A stretch of DNA of 64,000 nt from Myxococcales bacterium (GCA_016707895.1 JADJGV010000003.1:310001-374000), one strand, 5' to 3'. Shown: positions 29,482 through 39,546, counted from the stretch's first letter. The notes: generated by a model from the sequence alone, not told the origin. Numbers and translations: made by a program.

Positions 29482-29679
29482 ATGACGCCACCGCGAGGCC
29501 AGCCGACCTGGGCGAAGCACCCCGGGGCCGCGATCGCGGCGCGCGTTGTCGCGTTCATCGTCATCGCGGTCGGGCTGCTCACGATCGCCAGCGCGACGCG
29601 TGTATGCGGCAAGGCCGCCCCGCCCCGCGCGCGTGACGCGGGTCCGCCGCCACCGACCGCGCCGCCGCTCGGTCGTTGA
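29482..29679 (+). CDS. Small single-pass membrane protein
   Basis: 65 residues with one membrane helix (VVAFIVIAVGLLTIAS) followed by a Cys and a Pro/Ala-rich, probably periplasmic, tail. A GTG six bases upstream (29476) is an equally possible start. It lies nine bases after the lipoprotein gene in the same direction and ends 18 bases before a strong hairpin, so it would be the last gene of the operon. Confidence 0.5.
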   Translation: MTPPRGQPTWAKHPGAAIAARVVAFIVIAVGLLTIASATRVCGKAAPPRARDAGPPPPTAPPLGR

Positions 29680-29697
29680 GGTCCGACAGCAGCCGGG

Positions 29698-29726
29698 CCG
29701 TCCGCCGCTGGCCAGGCGGCGGACGG
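29698..29726 (+). terminator. Strong hairpin after the 27315-29679 gene group
   Basis: CCGTCCGCCGC and GCGGCGGACGG form a perfect 11-pair stem around the seven-base loop TGGCCAG. There is no T run, so factor-independent termination is uncertain, but position between two transcription units fits a terminator. Confidence 0.5.
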
Positions 29727-29772
29727 TCGACGCCGGGCGTAAGCGGCGACGCGGGGCGCGCGTTAGCGGGGT

Positions 29773-30354
29773 GTGCGCCCCTCCCTCGGTCCGATCCTGC
29801 GCTGCCTGCGACGGCTGGCGCTCGCCGCGTGCGCCGTGGTCGCCGCGTGCGCGTGCCCGAAGGTCACGTCCAGCCAGTTCGTGATCGACGAGGATCTCAG
29901 CCAGCCTCCCGCGGGCGACTACCAGCTGCGCGGCTGCTTCATCCGCGACGCGCGCATGCCGGTCGAGTGCGAGTACCGCGACGTCCGCAGCGGCGCGGTG
30001 GTGATCGTGGCGACCCCCGCCCCGCCGATCCCGCGGTGCGACGACGAGGACGGCGACTGCCCCGCGCCCGACGCGCCCGCGCCCACCGCGTGGTTCGAGC
30101 CCAGCGCGTTTCGCGGCAGCTGCGAGCTCCTCCCGCGCCACGGGCGTGACCGCGTCGGCACCCTCGCGTGCACGTACCAGGGGCCGCGGGGCGCCACGGC
30201 GTCCTATCAGCGCGCCGAGCTGCGTGACGTGCGCGACGGCTACGACCGCTTCTTCTGCACGCTCGACGACACCGGCACCTCGCTCAGCTGCTGGCACACG
30301 CGCTTCGAGAACTGCCACGCGATGCTGCGCCGCGCGACCGCGCCGCGCGCGTGA
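29773..30354 (+). CDS. Cys-containing lipoprotein
   Basis: 193 residues starting with GTG. The signal sequence has the lipobox VVAACAC. The mature part has at least seven cysteines spread through beta-type sequence (LRGCFIRDARMPVECEYRD, GTLACTYQG, FFCTLDD, LSCWHTRFENC), probably disulphide-bonded in the periplasm or at the surface. No family recognised. It follows the hairpin at 29698-29726 and probably has its own promoter. Confidence 0.7.
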   Translation: MRPSLGPILRCLRRLALAACAVVAACACPKVTSSQFVIDEDLSQPPAGDYQLRGCFIRDARMPVECEYRDVRSGAVVIVATPAPPIPRCDDEDGDCPAPDAPAPTAWFEPSAFRGSCELLPRHGRDRVGTLACTYQGPRGATASYQRAELRDVRDGYDRFFCTLDDTGTSLSCWHTRFENCHAMLRRATAPRA

Positions 30355-30479
30355 CCCGCGCTGGCGTGACGACGTCCCGGCGCGGCCCGCGGCCCGGGAT
30401 CTCGGGTGCCCACTCGAGCGGCCAACCCCGCGGGACGACGGGGCGCCCCGCTGGTCCGCGGCCTGCAGTGTCGTGACCC

Positions 30480-31769
30480 ATGCGCCTGCTCCCGCTGCTG
30501 ACCTGCGCCACCCTCGGCCTGGCCGCCCTGGCCTCCATGACCCCCACCGCCGCTGCGCAGGGCTACCTGGAGCGCAAGGACGCCGACGCCGCCGCAGTCA
30601 TCGAGCGCGCGATCGCTGGCGCCAGCGAGGATCCGCGACTGTTCGACGGGCGCGCGCTCGCCGCGGGCGCCGAGCTCGCCGCGGTGCGCGCGCTGGCGGG
30701 CAAGTTCGAGCGCGGGATGGCGGGCGCGGATCGATCGCTGGCCGAGATCTCACCGGCGGGCCGGCAGAAGCACGCGGCGGTGATCGCGCGCTACCAGGCC
30801 TGGTCGACCTACGGCCGCGCGCTGATCGCGGCGGCGGCCCGGGCGCAGGCGGCCGCCGATCAAGCGGCGCGCGAAGCGGCCGCCCGCGACGAGGCGGCGC
30901 AGCAGGCCGGCATCGCGACGTGCCGCGCGTTCCGGGCCGAGGTGCACGTCGATCCGCGGACCCGCCAGTACCTCGAGCGCGCGGCGCGGCTCGATCAGGG
31001 CGTGACGGAGTTCTGGCAGACCGTCGAGGACGGCGCCGCGCACCTGGCGGCGATGCAGCTCGCCAAGACCGCGTGCGCGCGGGCCGACATCAAGACCGCG
31101 TGCGACTTCATGACCTACGGCCGGCCGTCGGAGGAGGGCGCGTGGTGCGCGGCGGTCGGGGATCCCGATCGCATCATGAAGATCGGCGCGCGCAACCTGG
31201 CGCGCTGGCACGCCGACAACCTGACCACCGGCCGCCCGGCGGAGAAGCTGGCCGACTACGAGGGTTGGATCGAGATCGAGGGCGGCGTGACCTGGCAGGG
31301 CTACTTCTCCGGCGCCAAGGTGCGCGCGGTGCTCGAGGCCCGCCTGGCGCCGGTGCTGGGCCAGGCCGGACTGTCGCTCGCCGAGGACGCCGGCACCTTC
31401 GCCAAGCTCGACGCGCACTACGCCGCGCTCGAGGCCAAGGTCCGCGAGCTGGCGCCGTCGTGGACGGTGCCGGGCGCGAGCTGCAAGGGCGTCGCGTGCG
31501 CCGCCGCGAAGCGCGGCGTCATGGCGTGGAACGCCGGCGCCAAGCTGCTCAAGGTGACCCAGGACGCGGCGAGCTGGAAGATCGCGAAGAACGACCTCGG
31601 CCTGCCGACCCACCGCTGGAAGTCCGGCTTCGCGCTGATCCAGGTCAAGGGCGACCCGATGTGTCAGCTGCGGCAGTGGACCGTCAACGAGTCCTACGCC
31701 GGCGGCGGGCGCTACCAGGCCGCCAGCCAGGCGCAGCTCGGCTACGTGCGCTGGCAGGCTTGCCGCTGA
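30480..31769 (+). CDS. Secreted helical protein with C-terminal Cys-containing domain
   Basis: 429 residues with a signal peptide (CATLGLAALASMTPTAAAQG). A helical Ala-rich segment follows (about 75-145), then an alpha/beta region with regularly spaced Cys and Trp (CARADIKTACDFMTYG, ARWHADNLTTG, ASCKGVACAAAKRGVMAWN) and a C-terminal sheet (KSGFALIQVKG, LGYVRWQACR). It looks like a periplasmic or exported binding protein; no family recognised. Its 3' end is antisense to the read-through part of the convergent GH31 frame. Confidence 0.75.
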   Translation: MRLLPLLTCATLGLAALASMTPTAAAQGYLERKDADAAAVIERAIAGASEDPRLFDGRALAAGAELAAVRALAGKFERGMAGADRSLAEISPAGRQKHAAVIARYQAWSTYGRALIAAAARAQAAADQAAREAAARDEAAQQAGIATCRAFRAEVHVDPRTRQYLERAARLDQGVTEFWQTVEDGAAHLAAMQLAKTACARADIKTACDFMTYGRPSEEGAWCAAVGDPDRIMKIGARNLARWHADNLTTGRPAEKLADYEGWIEIEGGVTWQGYFSGAKVRAVLEARLAPVLGQAGLSLAEDAGTFAKLDAHYAALEAKVRELAPSWTVPGASCKGVACAAAKRGVMAWNAGAKLLKVTQDAASWKIAKNDLGLPTHRWKSGFALIQVKGDPMCQLRQWTVNESYAGGGRYQAASQAQLGYVRWQACR

Positions 31770-34346
31770 GGCGCCGCACCACCAGCACCCGGCGCCGGCG
31801 GATCCTGGGGGGCGGGGGGGGGGGGCGTTGCTCGCGCCAGAGTCCGTCGTCGCATGTGGCGGCGCGGCGGCGGCGCGGGCGCGCCGGCCGCGCACCTCGA
31901 CGCCGCCCAGCGTGAGGCGGCCGGGGCCGACGACGTCGGCGGTGGCCCACCCGGCGGCGGCGGTGAACGCGACCGGCGCGCCGTTCCATTGCGCGCCGGC
32001 GGTGGTGAGCGGGCCGGCGACGCGGGCGTAGCTGAGCCCGCCGGCCTCGGTGAGCGCGGCGGTGGCGCCCGGCGCGCCGGTGCATGCGTACAGCCACACC
32101 TCGCGATCGTCGGCGATCGCGGCGGCGGTGACGACGCCGGGCGCGGCCACCGCGTCGACGACGGTGTCGACCTCGGGCGGGTACAGCGCGAGCAGCCCGC
32201 AGTCGGGCACGAACGCGGGGATCTCGGTGTCGGCGGCCGCGACCGTCAGCGGGGCGACGCCGTCGCTCACCACCGCGGCGCCGCCGAGCAGCGGGTGCCA
32301 CGTGCCCGCGGGCAGGCGGACGGCGCGGCTGGTCGCGCCCTCGACCTGCACCGGCGCGACCGCGATGCGATCGCCCAGCAGGTACTCGTCGGTCATCGTC
32401 CAGCCCGGCGCCCAGCTCGGGTAGTCGAGCGCGAACGGCCGGAACAGCGGCGCGCCGGTGGCGTGGGCCTCGGCGGCCATCGCCCGCTGGTACGGCACCA
32501 GCTGCATGTGCAGCCGCGCCCAGCGCGCGAGGTGCGCGGTCGACGCGGCGTCGGACTCCCAGTTCCAGTTCTCGCGGGCGCTGCGGCCGTGGTGGGTGCG
32601 CATCACCGGCGACAGCGCGCCGAACGTGACCCAGCGGAACCACAGCTCGCGGCTGGTGGGCACGGTGGTCTGGCTCATGTAGCCGCCGACGTCGTGGGCG
32701 AAGTATGGGAAGCCGGTGACGCCCAGGCCGATGCCCATCGGGATCACCGACGGCAGGCCGTCGCCGTCGCTCCAGTCGGTCTGTTGATCGCCGGCCCACA
32801 GGACGTGCATGTAGCGCTGCGAGCCCAGCGTCCCCGCGCGCGCGAAGAACAGCCGCTCGACGCCGTCGGCGGCGTGGGCGTCGCGCAGGAGCTCGTAGTT
32901 CAGCTTCACCCAGTCGAGCGCGTAGCGGTTGTGGACGTCGAGCGCCGGCTCGCCCGAGGCCAGCGCCGCGTCGGTCGGCAGCCACTCGGCGAAGTCGGCC
33001 ATCCAGCCGTCGCTGCCGATCGCGATCGCGTCGTCGTAGACGTCCTTGGCCCAGGCCACCGCCGCCGGGCTCGAGAGATCGAGCATCGTCGAGTCGCGGA
33101 ACTTCACGCCGGTGAACACGTAGGGCGCGCCGCCCGCGGTCTTGATCGTGTGGCCGAGCGCGATCGCCTCGTCGTGGACGTCGGCCTCGATGTCGAGGAA
33201 CGTGTTGGCGTAGGTCAGGAACTTGAAGCCGGTCTGGTGCAGGTGATCGGCGAGGCCCTCGAAGTCGGGGTAGATCGTGCGGTCGACGCGCCAGTCCTCC
33301 TCGAGGACGTAGCCGCCGCCGGCGCCGGTCTCGTCGTTGCCGCCGCGCCAGTCCTCGCTCCAGATCACGCTGACCGGCACGTCGGCCGCGCGGAGCGCGT
33401 CGGCGACGCGGCGCACGTTGGCCTCGCCGTAGATCGCGTCGAGCCACGGCGCGAACGCGAACGCGGGTGGCACGTCGGGGCGCCCGACCCACGCGGTCAT
33501 CCGCCCGACCGCCTCGCGCGGCGTCGGCCCGACGAACAGGCGCAGCGCCAGCCCGTCGTCCCAGCTGGTGACGACGGCCTCGTCGGCGTCGGCGTCGCAC
33601 AGGTCGAACAGCGCGCGCCGGGTGGTGTCGACCGCCAGCGCCCAGCCGCGCGACGACAACAGCATCGGCATCGGCGTGTGGGTCGAGTGCCGGCGGCCGG
33701 TCAGGGCCCAGATGCCGTCGTAGACGTCGTCGGGGATGTCGGGCTTGCCGATCCCGTCCTCCTGCACCCACATCGGCACGGTCTGGCCGCGGTGATCGAT
33801 CGCCCACGACTGGCCGCCGAGGCCGAGCAGGTGCTCGTCGGCGGCGCAGCCCCAGCCGAGCGCGACCCGGTTGCCCGCGGCCGGCGCGAGGTCGAGGTCG
33901 AGCGTCACCTCGCCGCCGCCGCCGTCGGCGGTGACGATCAGGTGGCCCTGCCCCAAGGCCTGGCCGCGGCGATCGCGCAGCGCGAAGTCGACGCGGTCGG
34001 CGCCGATCTGCAGCTCGGCCAGGTCAGCGGTGGCGGACCACGCGGTGTCGGCGTCGACGCCGAAGCGGAACGCGCCGAAGCGCATCTCGATCCCGACCGG
34101 CAGGCCCGGCAGGGTCGGCGCGGTCGCGCGGGTCGCGGCGAACCCTCGCCCGCCGTCCTTGCCCGGCAGCGTCTCCCACAGCACCTCGCCGCCGCGCAGC
34201 ACCGCGATCCGCGCCGGCGCGTCCCACACGCGGACCTCGAGCTCGCCTTGCGTGATGATCGCCGCAGGCGGGCGGGGATCGTCGCCGCACGCCGCGACCG
34301 CGAGGACCAAGGTGAACACGAGCGAGCGCAGGCGCATCGCGCTCAT
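31770..34346 (-). CDS. GH31 alpha-glycosidase lipoprotein, YihQ-like, with disturbed 3' end
   Basis: Lipoprotein signal (LVLAVAACGDD), an N-terminal beta-sandwich, then a GH31 (beta/alpha)8 barrel. The nucleophile is D451 in WMADFAEWLP and the acid/base D520 in WAGDQQTDWS. The flanking pattern (HDVGGY, MRTHHGR, WNWESD) matches the YihQ sulfoquinovosidase branch better than plain alpha-glucosidases, though substrate cannot be fixed. A C-terminal sheet ends near residue 830. Close to the end the frame crosses a run of 12 G (31814-31825, C on the coding strand) and then stays open into the antisense of the neighbouring gene to 30750. The true end is therefore uncertain, and 31770 is only the boundary with that gene. 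Confidence 0.8.
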
Positions 34347-34442
34347 CCTACCCGGGGCGCCGGCGGCGCGCGGCTTACTTCGCCTGGCGAACGCGCGTGG
34401 CGATGGTTGCGCACCGCGGCGCTTCGCAGGGACGATGACGCC

Positions 34443-35648
34443 ATGGGCCTGACCGCTGATCTACAGGGACGACTGCGCGCCGCCTTCGCCGCGGCCACCG
34501 CCGACGAGGCCGGCGCCCGCGAGCGCCTGGAGGCGCTGTTCGCGCGCGCCCACGCCGAGGCCGCCGACGTGCTCGACGGCAAGCGCGCCCACTCGGCGCT
34601 GGCGTCGGTCGCGACCGCGTGGGCCGGGCTGCGCGACGACGTGCTCGCGCTCGACACCCACCTGCGCGCCGATCTGCCGGTCCACGTCGGCGCCGACGGC
34701 ACGCTGTGGGGGCTGGGCAAGTACCTGCAGTTCGATCCCGGCTGGGCCGAGGCGCTGGTGCACTACTTCGAGAACCGCGATCACAAGGCGCCGTTCCGCA
34801 CGGCGCCGCGGGTGATCGACATCGCCGACACCGTGCGGCTGGGCATCGTCGGCGACTGGGGCACCGGCTTCTGGCGCCCCGACACCGGCGCGGAGCGCGT
34901 GCGCGACCTGATGGCGGCGGATCGGGCCGACATCAACATCCACCTCGGCGACACCTACTACGCGGGCTCGAGCGCGGAGGAGCCGAGCAAGCTGGTGGCG
35001 CCGTGGCCGGCCGGCGCGCAGGCGTCGTTCACGCTCAACTCCAACCACGAGATGTACGACGGCGCGCGCGCGTACTTCGACGTCGCGCTGGCGGCGCCGG
35101 CGTTCGCGGCGCAGGGCGGCACGTCGTACTTCGCGCTGCGCAACACGCACTGGCTGATCGTCGGCCTCGACACCGGCTACTACGCGACCGGCGAGCTGTA
35201 CCTCGAGGGCGCGATCGACGCGATCCAGGGCGGCTTCCTCGGGCGGCTCGGCGCGACCGCCGGCGATCGCCGGATCATGGTGCTGACCCACCACGAGGGC
35301 GCGGACCTGCCGGGCCAGACCACCACGACGCTGTGGCAGCAGGTGACCAGCTGCCTGGGCCGCGCGCCCGACGTCTGGTACTGGGGCCACGCGCACAACG
35401 GCGTGGTCTACGCGCCGATCGACGGCTGCCGCGCGCGCTGCGTCGGCCACGGCGCGATCCCCTACGGGCCGGCGTCGATGCTGGCCGGCGTGCCGTCGGT
35501 GCTGTGGTCGGAGACCGTGGCGGCCAAGGACGCGGCGCAGCCCGAGCGCGTGACCAACGGCTACGTCCGGGTGACGCTCGACGGCCCGACCCTGACCGAG
35601 GCGCTGGTGGCCGAGGACGGCGGCGTCCGGTGGCAGGCCCGGTGGTAG
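34443..35648 (+). CDS. Calcineurin-type metallophosphoesterase
   Basis: 401 residues. A helical N-terminal ~100 residues precede the phosphoesterase domain, which shows the full set of metal-binding motifs: VGDWGTG, NIHLGDTYYAG, NSNHEMYDG, LTHHEG and WGHAHNGV. No signal peptide is present, so it is probably cytosolic. Substrate unknown; the family covers nucleotides, phosphoproteins and phosphodiesters. The TAG is immediately followed by the stop codon of the convergent methyltransferase gene, so the two genes end back to back. Confidence 0.85.
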   Translation: MGLTADLQGRLRAAFAAATADEAGARERLEALFARAHAEAADVLDGKRAHSALASVATAWAGLRDDVLALDTHLRADLPVHVGADGTLWGLGKYLQFDPGWAEALVHYFENRDHKAPFRTAPRVIDIADTVRLGIVGDWGTGFWRPDTGAERVRDLMAADRADINIHLGDTYYAGSSAEEPSKLVAPWPAGAQASFTLNSNHEMYDGARAYFDVALAAPAFAAQGGTSYFALRNTHWLIVGLDTGYYATGELYLEGAIDAIQGGFLGRLGATAGDRRIMVLTHHEGADLPGQTTTTLWQQVTSCLGRAPDVWYWGHAHNGVVYAPIDGCRARCVGHGAIPYGPASMLAGVPSVLWSETVAAKDAAQPERVTNGYVRVTLDGPTLTEALVAEDGGVRWQARW

Positions 35649-36329
35649 CTACCCGGCGCGCGTCGCGCTGACGTCGAGCACGACCGCGCGCCCGGCGTGC
35701 TTGGCCAGGCGCGGCACCGCGGCGAGCAGCTCGCCCTCGGCGCGCCAGGCGCGTGCGGTGGCCGCGAAGCCCGCGGTGGCGAGGTCGGCGATCAGCGCGG
35801 CGGGGTCGTGGGCGAACGACGCGAAGCGGTGCTCGACGCCGCCGTCGACGAAGTGCGCGGCGGTGCCGGCGCTGATGCGCTCCGGGTGCAGCTCGAGGAT
35901 GCGCAGCGTCGCGCCCGGCGCCAGCCAGCCGGCGAGCGCGGCGAACAGCGGCGGCGGCGCGGCGACGTGCTCGAGCACGAGCACGATCAGCGCGCGGTCG
36001 AAGCGCGGGCCGGGGCACGGCGGCAGCGCCGCGAGGTCGGCGGTGAGCCACGCGGCGCGCGGATCGTCGACGCGGGCCCGGGCGTGGGCCAGCATGCCGC
36101 CCGAGCCGTCGACGCCGAGGTACACGGCCGCGCCGGCGGCGAGCAGCGGCGCGGCGTGGCGGCCGGTGCCGCAGCCCAGCTCGACGACGCGGGCGCCGGC
36201 GACCGGCAGCGGCGCGTGGGCCAGCACCCAGACGGTGGCGGCGACCAGCGGGTTGTCGTCGTGGTCGTAGTGCGTGGCCCAGCGATCGTACGCGGCCAGC
36301 GTGTCGGGGACATCGATCGAGACGGACAT
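35649..36329 (-). CDS. Class I SAM-dependent methyltransferase
   Basis: 226 residues with the SAM-binding signature VVELGCGTGRHAAPLLA, an acidic residue after strand 2 (LGVDGSGGMLAHAR), LTADLAAL and the post-motif IVLVLEHVAAP. The N-terminus AAYDRWATHYDHDDNPL is typical of small-molecule methyltransferases of the methyltransf_25/11 group. The ATG at 36329 follows AGGAGAGCAC; a longer frame lacks a ribosome site. Substrate cannot be predicted. Divergent from the aldehyde dehydrogenase gene. Confidence 0.85.
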   Translation of the reverse strand: MSVSIDVPDTLAAYDRWATHYDHDDNPLVAATVWVLAHAPLPVAGARVVELGCGTGRHAAPLLAAGAAVYLGVDGSGGMLAHARARVDDPRAAWLTADLAALPPCPGPRFDRALIVLVLEHVAAPPPLFAALAGWLAPGATLRILELHPERISAGTAAHFVDGGVEHRFASFAHDPAALIADLATAGFAATARAWRAEGELLAAVPRLAKHAGRAVVLDVSATRAG

Positions 36330-36484
36330 GTGCTCTCCTGAGAGCGACGGCTGCCCGCGTCGCGCTGGGAGCAAGTAACGTCCGCCAGACGTGCGTGGAG
36401 CGTAGCCGATCACCGCGGCTCCGACCAGCCAGGCTGGCCGCGCCGATCGGCGCGCCGGCGCGGGCGGCGCTCTACAATCGCCGC

Positions 36485-38077
36485 ATGATCAGCTTCCCCG
36501 CCGAGGTCCCCGCCCACGCCGCCGTCGACACCACCCGCTGGGAGCGGCAGTGGCTGTGCGACGGCGAGATCCGCACCTGGACCGGCGCCACCGGCCGCGT
36601 GCGGTCGCCGGTGTGCGTGATCGGCGCCGACGGCGCCGCGACGCCCGTCGATCTCGGCCCGGTGGCGATGCTGGATCGCGCGGCGGCGCTCGAGGCGCTG
36701 GCCGCGGCGCGCGCCGCGTGGGACCACGGCCGCGGCGCGTGGCCGACGATGCGGGTCGGCGAGCGGATCGAGCGCATGCAGACGTTCGTCGCCGGGATGC
36801 GCGCGGTGCGCGAGGATCTGGTGCGGCTGTTGATGCTGGAGATCGGCAAGACCCGCGCCGACAGCGAGACCGAGGTCGACCGCACGGCGATCTACATCGA
36901 CGACACGATCGCCGCGCTCAAGGACCTCGATCGCACCGCGGCGCGGTTCACCGTGACCGGGGGCTTCGTCGGCCAGATCCGCCGCTCGCCGCTGGGCGTC
37001 GTGCTGTGCATGGGCCCGTTCAACTACCCGCTCAACGAGACGTTCACGACGCTGATCCCGGCGCTGCTCATGGGCAACACGATCGTCTCGAAGCTGCCGC
37101 GCTTCGGCCAGCTGGTGCACCTGCCGCTCCTGCCGGCGTTCCGCGACGCGTTCCCGCGCGGCGCCGTCAACGTGATCCAGGGCGACGGCGCGACGGTGAT
37201 CGGGCCGATCATGGAGAGCGGCGACGTCGACTGCCTGGCGTTCATCGGCACCTCGCGGGTGGCCAACATCCTCAAGCGCCAGCACCCCCGCCCCAACCGG
37301 CTGCGCTGCATCACCGGGCTCGAGGCCAAGAACCCGGCGGTGATCCTGCCGTCGGCGGATCTCGACGCCGCGGTCAAGGAGTGCGTGAGCGGCGCGCTGT
37401 CGTTCAACGGCCAGCGCTGCACCGCGATCAAGCTGATCTTCGCCCACGAGGACATCGCCGAGGCGTTCACGACCAAGCTCGCCGCGGCGGTCGACGCGCT
37501 GACCGCGGGCATGCCGTGGGACAAGGTCGCGCTGACGCCGCTGCCCGAGCCGGGCAAGGCAGCGCACCTGACCGCGCTGGTCGACGACGCGGTGGCCCAC
37601 GGCGCGCGGGTGCTGGCCGGCGGCGGCAGCCACGCGACGTTCTTCCGCCCGGCGGTGGTGTACCCGGTGGCGCCGGCGGCGCGCCTGTATCAAGAGGAGC
37701 AGTTCGGCCCGGTGGTGCCGGTGACGACGTTCCGCGACCTCGGCGAGATCGATCAGTTCATGCGCACCAGCGCGTACGGCCAGCAGGTCGCGCTGTTCGG
37801 GCAGGACCCGCGCGAGCTGGCGACCTTGGTCGACGCGCTGGTCAACTCGGTGTGCCGGATCAACCTCAACACCCAGTGCCGCCGCGGCCCCGACAGCTTC
37901 CCGTTCACCGGGCGCAAGGACTCGGCCGAGGGCACGCTGTCGGTCACCGACGCGCTGCGGGCGTTCACGATCCGCACCGTCGTCGCCACCACCGCCACCG
38001 ACGCCAACCAGGATCTGGTCGGCGAGATCGTCACCCGCCGGCTGTCGAGCTTCCTGTCGACCGACTTCTTGTTCTAG
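36485..38077 (+). CDS. gapN: NADP-dependent glyceraldehyde-3-phosphate dehydrogenase-type aldehyde dehydrogenase
   Basis: 530 residues of the aldehyde dehydrogenase superfamily, likely oxidising glyceraldehyde-3-phosphate directly to 3-phosphoglycerate with NADP. Visible are the cofactor region (MGPFNYPLNET), FIGTSRVANIL, the general base in GLEAKNP, the catalytic Cys in FNGQRCTA and the family tail RRGPDSFPFTGRKDSAEGT. That tail is characteristic of the non-phosphorylating GAPDH group, including the plant-like and delta-proteobacterial members. The ATG at 36485 starts the conserved N-terminus. The gene overlaps the convergent reductase by four bases. Confidence 0.82.
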   Translation: MISFPAEVPAHAAVDTTRWERQWLCDGEIRTWTGATGRVRSPVCVIGADGAATPVDLGPVAMLDRAAALEALAAARAAWDHGRGAWPTMRVGERIERMQTFVAGMRAVREDLVRLLMLEIGKTRADSETEVDRTAIYIDDTIAALKDLDRTAARFTVTGGFVGQIRRSPLGVVLCMGPFNYPLNETFTTLIPALLMGNTIVSKLPRFGQLVHLPLLPAFRDAFPRGAVNVIQGDGATVIGPIMESGDVDCLAFIGTSRVANILKRQHPRPNRLRCITGLEAKNPAVILPSADLDAAVKECVSGALSFNGQRCTAIKLIFAHEDIAEAFTTKLAAAVDALTAGMPWDKVALTPLPEPGKAAHLTALVDDAVAHGARVLAGGGSHATFFRPAVVYPVAPAARLYQEEQFGPVVPVTTFRDLGEIDQFMRTSAYGQQVALFGQDPRELATLVDALVNSVCRINLNTQCRRGPDSFPFTGRKDSAEGTLSVTDALRAFTIRTVVATTATDANQDLVGEIVTRRLSSFLSTDFLF

Positions 38078-39066
38078 TTGCGCTGGCGGGCGGCGCCGCG
38101 GTGCGCCGCGAGCCGCGTCGCCAGCGCCGCGAGCGCGTCGACCGGCAACCCGGCGGCGCGGCCCTTCGCGACGTAGGCGTCGAGCATCTCGGCGGTCTGA
38201 TCGCCGACCTTGGTGAAGTGGGCCTCGAGGTAGATCTCGAGCGGCAGCGGGATCAGCGGCCGCGCGCACCACAGCCCAGCGCGCAGGATGCGCGGGCGCG
38301 CCAGCAGGCGCACGCCCAGCGGCGGGCGGCCGAGGACGTGGCGCACCACCGCGATCGCCTGGCGGGCGGCGCGCGCGCCGTCGGCGAGGGTGCCGCTGCG
38401 CGCCGCGCCCTTGACGGTCCAGCCGCCGAGCTCGAGCGCGGCGAGGTACGGCATCATCACCGCGCTGGGGAACGCCTCGGCGGCGCTGGTGTCCTTGGCG
38501 ACCTTGGCCGGGAAGCCACCGGCGCGCAGCGCGGCCACCACCGCGGCGGTGCGCTCGCGCGGTCCCGCGAACGGACACGGCGCCATCGGCGGGAACCAGT
38601 ACGCCATGCCCGGCGTCGGGAACCGGGTCTCGCCGGGCAGCGGCGCGTGGTAGCTGATCAGCGAGATCAGCCCGCGCACCAGCCGCGCCTCGTCGACGCC
38701 GGCCGCCAGCACCAGCGCCCGCGCGTCGAGCCCGGGTTGCAGCGACACGATCGTCGCGTCGCCAGCCGCGGCGATCAGCTCGGGCAGCCACGGCCCGCGC
38801 AGGGCCGGCGTCGCCACCGTCAGCACGATCTGATCGAAGCGCGTCGCGGCGACCTCGGCCGCGGTGGTCGCGACCGCGAAGCCCTCGAAGCGCTGGGCCT
38901 CGACGCGGCGCCGCCGCAGCCGGTACAGCTCGAAGCCGGCCTCGGCCTCGGCGCGATACTTGGCGCGCACGAACATCGTCACCGCCGCGCCGCCGCGCTG
39001 GAAGTGGTGCGCGTAGACCTGCCCGACCGCGCCGGCACCAACCACAAGCACGCGGAGCTGCGTCAT
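38074..39066 (-). CDS. Ketopantoate reductase-like NAD(P)-dependent dehydrogenase
   Basis: 330 residues. The N-terminal Rossmann motif VLVVGAGAVGQVYAHHF fits the ApbA/PanE family, and the C-terminal half is helical as in that family. The usual catalytic Lys and Glu positions are hard to place by eye (KVAKDTSAAEAFPSAVM is the likely ApbA_C entry), and the protein is slightly longer than PanE, so I would not assign pantothenate synthesis. The ATG at 39066 opens the Rossmann fold directly. Confidence 0.72.
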   Translation of the reverse strand: MTQLRVLVVGAGAVGQVYAHHFQRGGAAVTMFVRAKYRAEAEAGFELYRLRRRRVEAQRFEGFAVATTAAEVAATRFDQIVLTVATPALRGPWLPELIAAAGDATIVSLQPGLDARALVLAAGVDEARLVRGLISLISYHAPLPGETRFPTPGMAYWFPPMAPCPFAGPRERTAAVVAALRAGGFPAKVAKDTSAAEAFPSAVMMPYLAALELGGWTVKGAARSGTLADGARAARQAIAVVRHVLGRPPLGVRLLARPRILRAGLWCARPLIPLPLEIYLEAHFTKVGDQTAEMLDAYVAKGRAAGLPVDALAALATRLAAHRGAARQRN

Positions 39067-39141
39067 CGCGCGAGCGTACCGCGCGCCGACCGCAGCGCGC
39101 AGCGGTTGACATCGCGCGGCGCCTCTGTCGACGATGACCCG

Positions 39142-39537
39142 ATGCAGAGGATCGGAATCGCCGGCGTCGCAGGGTGGATCGCGTGCGGGTGGATCGCGTG
39201 CGCGCCCGCGGCGCGCCCCTCGCGCTGGGGCGACGTCAGCGCCGCGATCTGGCCCGAGGTCGACAACGCCACGATCGAGGCCCGGCTGACCAGCCCGCCG
39301 GCGCCGTTCCCGTCGGACGCCACCCGCACGCGGATCGCGCGCGCCGGCGGCGGCGCCCACGACGTCGCGCTGCGGCTGTGCGTCGCGGCCAGCGGCGCGA
39401 CCGCGCTGGTCGAGGTGATCGCGGCCAGCGGCGACGACGGCTACGACGCCGACGCGGTCGACGCGCTGCGCGGCTGGCAGTTCGCACCCGGTGCCGACCA
39501 GTGCACGATCATCACGATCCGCTACGCGCAGCGGTGA
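39142..39537 (+). CDS. Small lipoprotein with TonB-C-like domain
   Basis: 131 residues. A short signal (GVAGWIACGWIACAP) is followed by a domain with the pattern GATALVEVIAASGDDGYDAD and AVDALRGWQFAPG. This matches the core of TonB C-terminal (energy-transducer) domains, where a strand, a 'D-x-x-A-x-x-A-(L/V)' helix and 'W-x-F-x-P' follow one another. There is no transmembrane/Pro-rich region as in true TonB. It is probably a periplasmic protein of the TonB_C fold. Confidence 0.65.
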   Translation: MQRIGIAGVAGWIACGWIACAPAARPSRWGDVSAAIWPEVDNATIEARLTSPPAPFPSDATRTRIARAGGGAHDVALRLCVAASGATALVEVIAASGDDGYDADAVDALRGWQFAPGADQCTIITIRYAQR

Positions 39538-39546
39538 CGCCGAACG

